Source: Deltaproteobacteria bacterium (lineage in GTDB: Bacteria > Desulfobacterota > Desulfomonilia > Desulfomonilales > Desulfomonilaceae). Taken from it: DNA of 53,589 nt. Made by a program: the position numbers and the translations under genes. Below are positions 34,975-42,497 of the stretch, piece by piece (within the stretch, counting starts at the first letter, position 1; each line of letters starts with the position of its first letter). The notes under the pieces are model-generated. The model had not been told where the DNA came from. It saw nothing but the letters and a program-made list of their open reading frames with translations, and did no database searches. The DNA lies in the NCBI GenBank assembly GCA_023474025.1, contig JAMCYH010000236.1:1-53589 (forward strand), written 5' to 3'.

Positions 34975-36018
34975 TCATCCTTTTTGGGTAAAGCAGGACA
35001 AGTGTTCATGGACTCTCGCTCTTAGCAGGGCTGCGTCTTTTTCATCCTGCCGCACATGAATGATGTCGTGACAATTCGGGCAAATGGCCACAACATTTTC
35101 TATTGAATCTTCCCCATCTTCTCCGAGATAGCAAATGTGGTGAACGTGGAGCCGCGGTGTTCCGTCTATATCGTCGTACTGAGCCGGGTTCCCGCAAAAC
35201 TGGCAAATGCCATTGGCGCAAGCCTTGGCAAACGCCTTGACAACCTTGCTCCTGGACTGTTGTACCTCAGCATCGCTCTTTTCATGAGGTTGTCCTCGAA
35301 TGCCTCGTGCCAGGTCAAAGAGTTCCTTGATCGAGAGGGATCCCAAGGGTGCTTCCGTCTCCGAATGGCTGATTTCTCTTTGCATCGCAATCGGAAGGGT
35401 GTTTTTCGGAATATTGGCTGGCGTTCGTTCGGTTTTCTCCCTTTCTTTCGCGGCCAGCAATTCCTGAGGGTCTGATCCTGAGGGTGGTCCTGTAGGGTAG
35501 GGAGCGGGAATTTTGTCTCGCATGAAAGCTTCAACAATTCGACCTTTTTGTTTAAGATGCTCAATGATTCTGTGTTCAGTGGCCGCCGACAACCTGGCGA
35601 TTTCCTCCTTTGAGGCCCCGAGTCTTTCAAGGTGCTCCAAATTCTCGCGCCGGTTGGTGGCTCTGTGCTTCGCGTCCAACGGAATGGTTATTCTGCCGTC
35701 GCTGTGGATAGTCCCTTTGAGGTCTTTAGGCATACGCCTCATCTCGACCGTGATCTGATCAATGGACGACGGTAAGTCTGGGAAGTCTGGGAAAGGCCTC
35801 GACACAAATGGGCGAGAGAGAAGATGCTGCTCCAGGTCTACGTAGGAACGCCCGGGTCCGTTGTAATGCCGTGACAAGGATGGGCCAGTTACCGACGATG
35901 TCTTTCGGCCCTTCCTCAATTTCTTCTGACGTTTTGCCTGCTTTGCTGGCACAGGAAAGCCTCTCTGACAATGATCCAGCTTGACATGCTTCCAACTTAG
36001 GCCTGTTGATGTCCACAA
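34975..36018 (-). CDS. HNH endonuclease
   Basis: A 347-residue protein whose C-terminal 80 residues form a zinc-supported HNH nuclease: CQFCGNPAQYDD, then RLHVHHICYLGEDGE with the catalytic histidines, ENVVAICPNCHDIIH with the second CxxCH. It cuts DNA; phage, homing and restriction enzymes share this module. The N-terminal 260 residues are unlike any domain I know: a basic stretch KRQKKLRKGRK near residue 30, then helical SIDQITVEMRRMPKDLKG and EEIARLSAATEHRIIEHLK. The start is uncertain; a shorter form could begin near MRRMPKDLKG. It points towards the HEPN-motif gene. Confidence 0.8.
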   Translation of the reverse strand: MWTSTGLSWKHVKLDHCQRGFPVPAKQAKRQKKLRKGRKTSSVTGPSLSRHYNGPGRSYVDLEQHLLSRPFVSRPFPDFPDLPSSIDQITVEMRRMPKDLKGTIHSDGRITIPLDAKHRATNRRENLEHLERLGASKEEIARLSAATEHRIIEHLKQKGRIVEAFMRDKIPAPYPTGPPSGSDPQELLAAKEREKTERTPANIPKNTLPIAMQREISHSETEAPLGSLSIKELFDLARGIRGQPHEKSDAEVQQSRSKVVKAFAKACANGICQFCGNPAQYDDIDGTPRLHVHHICYLGEDGEDSIENVVAICPNCHDIIHVRQDEKDAALLRARVHEHLSCFTQKG

Positions 36019-36456
36019 CTAAGGAAAAGCACTGGTTTGGCTTCTTTGGACACCTGAACGAAATTTATAAGTGGTTAGTCTGCGAGACGTCAATAAAATA
36101 TGTGCTCCTTGTTCATGGGCTAGAGTCGGAAGTAATAAAGTGGTAGATGTTAATGCTGACTTCAAGTGTGAATAAAACTCTTACCGCTATGATTAACCGT
36201 CATCTGAATTGACAAAGAAACACAGGGATTAGGAGCAAGTTAAACAGCCTCGCCCAGTGTTCAAATTAGAACCGTTTCGTGCGATTTCAGAGATGCCCCC
36301 CCTTTAAGGCAAAACAGAGCGCCTCGTGGAGAATAGGTTTTAGCCGCGAAATTCGCGATCTCTAGGTGGAATGCCTAATTGAGATACGTCATAACCTAAG
36401 ATCATATAATTACAACGATAAAAGACGATAAAATGCGTAATTTAGAAAAATTGGAC

Positions 36457-36478
36457 GAATTGAACACGTGTTCAATTC
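36457..36478. repeat. 22-base perfect palindrome
   Basis: Left half GAATTGAACAC is followed directly by its exact complement GTGTTCAATTC, with no spacer and a CACGTG centre. The right half CGTGTTCAA also occurs at 32748 (CGTGTTCAAATT). Strong operator, recombination or resolvase-type site candidate; no gene starts nearby. Confidence 0.65.
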
Positions 36479-36716
36479 ACTTGAAGCCAATGACAGGCAA
36501 GAGACGGATTGGGGACCAGCCTCTGGGGGCGAGGGAATGTGGCTGCCATCTGCCCAGATGCAGCCATTAAAGAATAATCCGGGAGACGATCTACACACCT
36601 ATAGACACGCCACTCGACACCAATCAAGGCGACTGGGACGCAACGACAATAGAATGAATCCACTTGGCTATCTAAATGTGACTCCCGCTCGATACAGGGC
36701 GAGGAACAAAGATAAT

Positions 36717-37050
36717 GTAACTGCGGGCGCGACTATTGCCCGGCGCGGAACATGCTTCACGATTATCGCAGTGCATGGAACGTGACGGAGCATTTGCAAT
36801 AGGCGTGATATAGTCTTTAACCCAAGGCACTACGCCGCGAGGTTTACTAGGAAGCGCCCCGGGGGTTATGACGGCACGACGCGTGCCCTGGCGAGAAACA
36901 TGCGGAACCAAAAAGGCTACAACCCAGAACAATTGCATGTTTCGCGACAGGAGGTTGCACGCGGCGTGATTTGCGAGATGTTAGGGGCCTGGCACGCACG
37001 GCACTGCAACGATTTGGGTAAAAACCAGCGTGAGGTGCGCCCGGGAGAGG
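36717..37050. repeat. Weak imperfect tandem repeats of about 150-160 bases
   Basis: TGCCC(T)GGCG.G.AACATGC occurs at 36737-36755 and 36884-36903 (17 of 20 positions). TTGCA..NGGCGTGAT occurs at about 36793 and 36955. GCGCCC followed by GGGGGTTA or GGGAGAGGTT occurs at 36854 and 37036. Order is kept, so at least two diverged units seem present. Confidence 0.3.
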
Positions 37051-37284
37051 TTGCTATTCAAGACTACTGGGGCGCGTGGGCAGGATAGAGCTCATTATAT
37101 ATCGCTAGATATGCGGCCTGAGCCAGATGTGCGATCACGGCAAGTGCGGGAGCGGCCCGAATTTAGAGCTAAACCGCCAGTATGAGGCACACGCTGAGTA
37201 ATTTTACGGTGAACGGCTTATATTTGACAGGTGGCTTCAAATGGTGCGCAAGCTGGCCACCATTTTTTGCGCCCTGGTGAACAT

Positions 37285-37368
37285 CGCCGGTGTTGGTTCG
37301 CACTGGTGATCATCCACTCCAGAACCTCTTCTGCCGGAGGTGGAATTCCCCTGGAGCATTCGTTTCAT
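37285..37368 (-). pseudogene. Fragment of a second Fic gene (start and one internal piece)
   Basis: The start codon region (complement of 37366-37368) and the flanking CGTTTCATGCGTCCC match the Fic gene, then the sequence jumps directly to codons around Fic residues 170-200 (CTTCTGCCGGAGGTGGAA, then CACTCCAGAACC). The middle of the gene and everything after are missing. The remaining piece has no use as protein. It marks a duplication or recombination between two Fic loci. Confidence 0.75.
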
Positions 37369-37385
37369 GCGTCCCGCCTTGAACT

Positions 37386-37434
37386 TAAAATAAGATTCCA
37401 CTTTATTTTAACTTAAACGCCTATCATAAAATAA
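37386..37434. promoter_or_regulatory. Conserved TAAAATAA triple site, right copy
   Basis: TAAAATAA at 37386-37393, TTATTTTA at 37403-37410 and TAAAATAA at 37427-37434. Arm sequence and order equal the Fic operator at 30671-30718, with small changes in spacing. It now lies 170 bases upstream of the TetR gene and could act on it. Confidence 0.5.
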
Positions 37435-37605
37435 CGAGCCGGATTGCAAAATCCACTGCACGAGTTTCATGGGGGGTGTTTTTGGATTTCGTTTAAAAAA
37501 CCGATCAACATTCTATACGAAAATCGCGTGGTGGACTTTGCCCTTGAGCTTGATTTTTCTTATAAGATTTTATATTGTACGTTCATTATAAAAAAGGAAT
37601 TGCTC

Positions 37606-38196
37606 GTGCCAAAGATTGGAATGGAAAAAGTAAGAAAGGAAGCGGTGATAGGCGCTACGATGCGCTGCTTATGCAAAGGTGGGTTTACAGGACTCTCTGT
37701 TAAGGCTATCGCAGCCGAGGCCGGGTTGAGTACGGGCATTATTTATCATTATTTCAAGAACAAGGAAGACCTTCTACTAAATGTTATAAGAGAAGCTTTT
37801 GCTCAGTCTCACCAAAACGTCATGCAAGTTGTTGAGCCACTTACCTCACAAAGGGACAAGTTATTCAAGCACATAGAAAGCATACACTCAGTAGTTTTAG
37901 ATAACCCGGATTTTTACACAGTGTTGTTAAATTTCCTGGGGCAGACATCAAATAACCCAGAAGTCAAAAAAATAATGACCAAATTTCTTTCCAACCTGAC
38001 GTCCTATGTCAGACGCTACCTGGAAGAAGGTGTTGCAAGAAAAGAATTCGCACCGGATAAAACAAAGGACCTCGACGTAATGATCATCGCATTAGGCATG
38101 GGGTTGGGCATTATGTGCACGTTAGCTCCAGAGACATTTGACCATAAACAACTTGGCGAATCCTTCAAGAGCTTCGCAGAAAAATACGTCGAATAG
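37606..38196 (+). CDS. TetR family transcriptional regulator
   Basis: A 196-residue regulator. Helix-turn-helix at about residues 25-50 (LSVKAIAAEAGLSTGIIYHY, then FKNKEDLL), typical TetR. The C-terminal ligand domain is helical, with SHQNVMQVVEPLTSQRDKLF. I start at GTG 37606, which follows AAGGA by 7 bases and gives normal TetR length; the frame is open to 37444, but that would add 54 unlike residues. It is directly followed by a 20-bp near-palindrome and an acyl-CoA synthetase gene, so it probably represses fatty or aromatic acid activation and is released by an acyl-CoA. Confidence 0.88.
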   Translation: MPKIGMEKVRKEAVIGATMRCLCKGGFTGLSVKAIAAEAGLSTGIIYHYFKNKEDLLLNVIREAFAQSHQNVMQVVEPLTSQRDKLFKHIESIHSVVLDNPDFYTVLLNFLGQTSNNPEVKKIMTKFLSNLTSYVRRYLEEGVARKEFAPDKTKDLDVMIIALGMGLGIMCTLAPETFDHKQLGESFKSFAEKYVE

Positions 38197-38232
38197 AGTT
38201 TTTCAACAGGGGCAAAAAAATTTGTAGTTTCC

Positions 38233-38252
38233 TATATCGAACGTTCAATATA
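38233..38252. promoter_or_regulatory. 20-bp near-palindrome, likely TetR operator
   Basis: TATATCGAAC-GTTCAATATA; only one base pair breaks the symmetry (C6 against A15). The core GAACGTTC is perfect. It lies between the regulator gene and the acyl-CoA synthetase, 73 bases before the latter. Self-complementary sites of this length are normal TetR operators. A related shorter site is at 17215. Confidence 0.65.
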
Positions 38253-38324
38253 CATAAGAAGACCATTGAATTCTGTCAACAAAGGTAACGATCTGACCCT
38301 TGGGTTATAAAGAGGAGTTAGCGA

Positions 38325-39986
38325 ATGAATGTGAAAGGATTTACACCAACTCATGAGAGCAAGAGAGGATTCTTTCCGGAGTCGATTTACAACGATGCCT
38401 TAAGACTATACCCCACAGTTGCTGATCTTGTTACGATTAAAGCCAAAGAGAACGGTGACAAGATATGGATGGAATTCCAGAACGGACAGACATTCACATA
38501 TAAGGATGCCGATGTCATCACTGACTGCCTCGCTACTGGTTTTTGTCAATCGGGAGTAAGGGTTGACGATCATGTGGCCATATTTGCCTTGAACTCCCCT
38601 ATGTGGGTCTTTTCCTTTTTGGGGATATTGAAAGTCGGCGGCGTACCCGTCACCGTGAATACAGGCTTCATTAAAGACCCTCTCATTTACAACTTGACCG
38701 CTTCGAAATCCGAGTATTTGATTATCGATTCCAGACTTATGGACAAGTTCGAGGCGATTGAAGATTCATTACCGGCAATTAAGCATGTCTTCATTATAGG
38801 AAAAGGCGCCTTGAATCCCGCTGATTTTCCAAGAAAACCATATTCCCACATAGAAGAACTTCTCACAATCAAGCCGAACCCGGCTCACAGGGCCTCACGC
38901 CAGATTTGTGACACCAGCGCCATGATCCTGACCTCGGGTACTACCGGACCCTCTAAAGTGGTGTGCGCCACCAATGCCCAGTTTATCGCCACCGCCCTAT
39001 TTCTAATCGATGCGGCAGGAGTTACCGGTGAGAGTATCTATTACTCATACTTGCCCCTGTTCCACATCATGGCGCTAGACATGGCCATGATACTATCCGT
39101 GCTGGCCAATGCCAAACTGGTTTTAGTGGAAAAGTTCGATCCCGCTATTTTCTGGGAGCACGTTAGTCAGTACCAGGTTACGCATTTCCCGGCGGTGGGG
39201 CCTATATTGGAGATGCTTACCAAGATGCCCCCCTCACCACTAGAAAAGGACCATGGACCCCTTACGGCGGTGGCTTACTGCTCAAAAGAGATCTGGACTC
39301 ATGCCCAAGAGCGTTTCGACATTAACATAACTGGAGGTTATGGCAGCACGGAAGTAGGCATCCCTATAAGCGCCCCTAACGATGTCGTTAGTCGGAGAGA
39401 TAATCCGCCAGGGGCCTGTGGATTGGTAGGTCCGCATGTGGAGGTTAAAATTATGAATGAACAAGGGGAGTTTTTGTCTCCAGGGCAAACTGGCGAAATC
39501 GTCGTTCGCCCCAAAATCCCCTGGGCTATTTTTACGCGGTACTATGGGATGCCAGACGCTACAGTAAACGCTTTTAGAGGACTTTGGTTCCACACTGCCG
39601 ACGCTGGTTATTTTGATGACCAAGGTTATCTTTTCTTCGTGGACCGACTAAAAGACGCAATTCGCAGGAAAGGGGAAAATATCTCGTCATACGAGGTGGA
39701 ACAGGTTCTCTTAAAACATCCGGAAATTGCCCAGGCATCTGTGGTTCCAGCTAATTCCGAATTCGGGGATGACGAAGTCATGGCTGTGGTAGTGCCGAAA
39801 CCTCAATCCAATCTTACCCCGGAGATGATAATTTCCTTCTCAAAGGAAAACATGCCACATTTTTGGGTACCCAGATATATCCGATTCATGGATGCGCTTC
39901 CCGCTACCCCCACAGGTCGGGTCGAAAAGTTCAAGCTGAGAGAACAGGGAGTTACTCCGGATACTTACGACAGGAAAACTGTCTGA
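38325..39986 (+). CDS. AMP-dependent acyl-CoA synthetase
   Basis: A 553-residue ANL-family ligase that makes an acyl-adenylate and then the CoA thioester. Motifs: phosphate loop MILTSGTTGPSKV near residue 203, GGYGSTEVG near 338, the A5/A8 hinge DAGYFDDQGYLFFVDRLKDA near 425-445, RKGENISSYEVE, and the C-terminal catalytic lysine in TPTGRVEKFKLRE. It begins about 130 bases after the TetR gene and its operator. Close relatives act on carnitine/crotonobetaine, fatty or aromatic acids; the substrate is not fixed. The first step of the downstream beta-oxidation set is its likely role. Confidence 0.92.
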   Translation: MNVKGFTPTHESKRGFFPESIYNDALRLYPTVADLVTIKAKENGDKIWMEFQNGQTFTYKDADVITDCLATGFCQSGVRVDDHVAIFALNSPMWVFSFLGILKVGGVPVTVNTGFIKDPLIYNLTASKSEYLIIDSRLMDKFEAIEDSLPAIKHVFIIGKGALNPADFPRKPYSHIEELLTIKPNPAHRASRQICDTSAMILTSGTTGPSKVVCATNAQFIATALFLIDAAGVTGESIYYSYLPLFHIMALDMAMILSVLANAKLVLVEKFDPAIFWEHVSQYQVTHFPAVGPILEMLTKMPPSPLEKDHGPLTAVAYCSKEIWTHAQERFDINITGGYGSTEVGIPISAPNDVVSRRDNPPGACGLVGPHVEVKIMNEQGEFLSPGQTGEIVVRPKIPWAIFTRYYGMPDATVNAFRGLWFHTADAGYFDDQGYLFFVDRLKDAIRRKGENISSYEVEQVLLKHPEIAQASVVPANSEFGDDEVMAVVVPKPQSNLTPEMIISFSKENMPHFWVPRYIRFMDALPATPTGRVEKFKLREQGVTPDTYDRKTV

Positions 39987-40209
39987 TAGCAGACTGAAAA
40001 GAGCTATAAAAAATATTATTTACTTTGTTTGATCGCTACAAATTACTGGTTACCGATTCCATCCGGCATAAGTAGACCAGGCTGGAAAACTTAACAATGC
40101 ATGTATGTTGGTCAGTTTTTAAACTGAATGGCTTCCATGCCCGGGTACAGGTCGCTCTAGGCATTTCAACACTAATTCAGGATAAGGGATTGTTATATTA
40201 GGAGATTCC

Positions 40210-41004
40210 ATGGATGTTATTATTGATAAAAATGGCGCGATATGGACCATCATCCTTAATCGTCCGGACCGCAAAAACGCTGTGGACAGGCGAATGGCGG
40301 ATCAGCTCGCAAATGCTTTTCGAGAATTTGAGGCTGAAAGTGAGGCGGCAATAGCGGTTTTATGGGGAGCGGGAGGGTGCTTTTGCGCTGGCGCCGACCT
40401 GAAGGCGGTGGCGCTGGGACAAGGAAATAGACTGAGTTATGACATGTCGAAAGATGGTCCTATGGGCCCGACCCGGATGTACCTGTCCAAACCTGTGATT
40501 GCGGCGGTATCGGGGTTTGCTGTGGCTGGAGGTTTGGAGCTTGCATGCTGGTGCGACCTGCGCGTGATGGAAAAGGACGCCATTTTCGGTGTGTACTGTC
40601 GAAGGTACGGCGTTCCTCTTGTTGACGGCGGGACGCAACGATTACCTCGTCTCATAGGCATCAGTAGGGCCATGGATATGATACTCACAGGCCGGTCAGT
40701 ATCTGCTGATGAGGCTTTGGCCATCGGATTGGCAAATTATGTTGTGGAAACTGGACAATCCCGCAAGGAGGCTGAGGAAATCGCTCTACGCATAGCCCAG
40801 CACCCCTCACGATGCCTTAAGAGCGACCGGGAAGCATTATACCGTGGGTTTGATCTACCGTTTGCTCAGGCCATGGAGCTGGAATTCCGTTCAGGAATGC
40901 AAGTTATCGAGAGTGGAGAGACTAAAGAAGGGGCCGCTCGATTTGCCGAAAGAAAAGTCAGAGACAAATTCCATTCCCCAGGAGAGACTCTCAACAATGG
41001 TTAA
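40210..41004 (+). CDS. Crotonase superfamily protein (enoyl-CoA hydratase-like)
   Basis: A 264-residue crotonase. Oxyanion-hole segments GGCFCAGADLKAV and AAVSGFAVAGGLELACWCDLRV are intact, and the first catalytic glutamate (E144 of rat hydratase) is kept in GLELAC. The second (E164), expected in a GQPE segment, is replaced: the sequence reads FGVYCRRYGVPLVDGGTQRLPR. This CRRxGVPL/DGGT form is a recognised subgroup whose reaction may not be simple hydration; isomerase or lyase activity is possible. It lies 220 bases after the synthetase gene. A CAGTTT-TT-AAACTG palindrome sits at 40113-40126 before it. Confidence 0.87.
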   Translation: MDVIIDKNGAIWTIILNRPDRKNAVDRRMADQLANAFREFEAESEAAIAVLWGAGGCFCAGADLKAVALGQGNRLSYDMSKDGPMGPTRMYLSKPVIAAVSGFAVAGGLELACWCDLRVMEKDAIFGVYCRRYGVPLVDGGTQRLPRLIGISRAMDMILTGRSVSADEALAIGLANYVVETGQSRKEAEEIALRIAQHPSRCLKSDREALYRGFDLPFAQAMELEFRSGMQVIESGETKEGAARFAERKVRDKFHSPGETLNNG

Positions 41005-41054
41005 GCGCCCCACGGCAAAGGGGGCGCATATTCTTGTCAGCCCCCAAAGGGGCT
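41005..41054 (+). terminator. Two GC-rich hairpins after the crotonase gene
   Basis: Directly after the stop codon: GCGCCCC (41005-41011) against GGGGCGC (41021-41027), then AGCCCC (41039-41044) against GGGGCT (41049-41054). Neither has a long T-tract, so they may stabilise the 3' end or terminate with help. They share a CCCC/GGGG core. Confidence 0.5.
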
Positions 41055-41297
41055 TTGTCAATCGCTCCCTGAAGGGGTTCTAATATGAACACTGGAACCT
41101 TGCGGAGGGCATCCATGAGCGTCCAACTGACAACGGTGGAAGGCACAAGCAGCGCAAGAAGTTGTTTACACTTCTAAATTAGTGTTTGAAGGGCACTCAA
41201 ACCAATTTCTACACTGGAACCATTCTTTGATATTATATGCGACACTCTTCTGGTGGCAAAAGCAAAAGATCAGATCAGGCCTCATTGTCGGCTCCAG

Positions 41298-41762
41298 TTA
41301 ACTATTTAGATAACTGTTGATTCTATCTATCAGATCTATGACTGGGACTCGATACTGCTCGTCCAATTGCCGGTTTGTGTCTAAAAGACCTACAACCTGC
41401 TGCCCGTTTACGGGAGTTTCTTTCGTCCTAATGTCCTTCGCGGGGATGCACGCGAAGAAATATTTCGGGAATTTGGAAAGCAGGTTCCCTATTTCACCTT
41501 GTTGGTCGAGGTCCAAGATACCTGCAACCTTTTCAAAACCGAGGTCCTTCAGAACAGAACAAATTTTTGGCATGTTGTGTGCGCCCCCTACTCCCCATCC
41601 GAAGAATTCGCCACCGAACGATCGTTCGACCTGCGCAGCTATAGACGGGTACAGCAAGACATCCTCCTGGCCTTCGACCAAGATCACCTTGTCCTCCAGG
41701 AAGAACAGTTCTCTCGCACTCAGACCAAAGATGTGGGGGTTGTTTAAGTTGTCAATAGCAAG
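41298..41762 (-). pseudogene. C-terminal TOPRIM fragment of an OLD-family nuclease
   Basis: A reading frame that shows the OLD-type TOPRIM domain: NNPHIFGLSARELFFLEDKV, ILVEGQEDVLLYP with the catalytic glutamate, GWGVGGAHNMPKICSVLKD and ILDLDQQGE with the acidic metal motif. The frame runs upstream to a stop near 41810 without a start, and the entire N-terminal ABC-type ATPase half is missing. An internal ATG gives 129 residues, but an isolated TOPRIM would not work as an OLD enzyme. OLD proteins act in phage exclusion, so this is the relic of a defence gene. It splits the catabolic region. Confidence 0.7.
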
Positions 41763-42058
41763 CCCCTGAAGCGATCTTGCTGTGGCCTTTTTTGTTTGAC
41801 GGCGCCTTTAGAATCTGTTGAATCTTTTTCTTCTTTTTCGCGTCAAAATTCTAAAATACATGCCCGCCTGCCTTGATCGGAAATGTACTAATCAATGGCG
41901 CAAAAATGGCATGTTACGACGAATAGGCAAAAGTGGTCCGGTCTACGGTGGCCAACAAGGAAAAGGGCTATTTCTAGTCATGAAACCGGATTATCAACAC
42001 TGAATTAGGTAATCGTCGCATTCAATCAAAGATAAACCTTGGTTGAAGTAAGGAGAAA

Positions 42059-42379
42059 ATGGACATGAGAACTATAGAGCCGATATTAACGGCCGGGATA
42101 GCCGTTGCTGTAATATTAGGAATGATTGTTCCCAACATCGCTTACGCTGGGCCGGACTCACTGGTATCCACTTTTGGTCCCTTAGGAGTTTCTGTTCTGC
42201 CTGTTTTCCATGGCGGTGGGCATGGTTTTCATGGGGGTTATTACGGTCATGGTCCTGGATTCTATGGGGGTTGGGGATTCCCAGGATACTATACTGCCCC
42301 TTATGATTCCGGAACATATCAAAATGGAAACCAGACATGTGTTTGGAATGGATACAATTGGCGATGTTACGAACAATGA
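42059..42379 (+). CDS. Small exported Gly/Tyr/His-rich protein
   Basis: A 106-residue protein. Signal peptide at about residues 8-30 (ILTAGIAVAVILGMIVPNIAYA), then FHGGGHGFHGGYYGHGPGFY and GGWGFPGYY, and a C-terminal pair of cysteines in TCVWNGYNWRCYEQ. AAGGAG lies 4 bases before the first ATG (a second ATG at 42065 is possible). The Gly-Tyr-His repeats could bind metal or give an elastic or adhesive surface; no known family. Confidence 0.75.
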   Translation: MDMRTIEPILTAGIAVAVILGMIVPNIAYAGPDSLVSTFGPLGVSVLPVFHGGGHGFHGGYYGHGPGFYGGWGFPGYYTAPYDSGTYQNGNQTCVWNGYNWRCYEQ

Positions 42380-42497
42380 ATCGATTTTTAATTTCTACAG
42401 ACTCTCTCAGATACAGGGGGGAGAGAGGGAAACACAAAAAATAAATGTCCATCATCAATGGGCGGTGTGTTTCAAGAACTACCGCCCTAATAAAATC

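Larger units (their letters stand above)
36019..37284. other. Long gene-free stretch of decayed island DNA
   Basis: About 1.27 kb with only short frames of unconvincing composition. It holds the 22-base palindrome at 36457-36478, the sequence GTGTTCAAATTA at 36257-36268 (also at 32749), and from about 36717 weak repeats about 150-160 bases apart (TGCCC-GGCG-AACATGC at 36737 and 36884). Base composition becomes GC-rich after 36700. No transposase, integrase or RNA is recognised. Confidence 0.5.
37285..37490 (-). repeat. Island-bracketing direct repeat, right copy
   Basis: Direct counterpart of 30051-30790 with an internal deletion. It retains the Fic start, the TAAAATAA inverted repeat and the downstream run GGATTGCAAAATCCAC and GGTGTTTTT. 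Identity is high in the Fic part and lower past the promoter, so the duplication is old. The TetR gene of the next operon begins just beyond it. Confidence 0.7.

Noticed and set aside
36410-37088. Several frames of 60-105 codons on both strands
   Set aside because: No ribosome sites, no family pattern, odd composition with many Arg/Pro/Ala; more likely chance frames in GC-rich decayed DNA.
41766-41796. Second tRNA-type terminator (GCTGTGGCCTTTTTT) suggesting a duplicated tRNA region
   Set aside because: Only the right half resembles the terminator at 29438; no paired left arm and no tRNA sequence lie next to it.
41818-42003. Plus-strand frame of 61 codons before the Gly-rich gene
   Set aside because: No ribosome site, low-complexity start and no similarity I know; left as intergenic.
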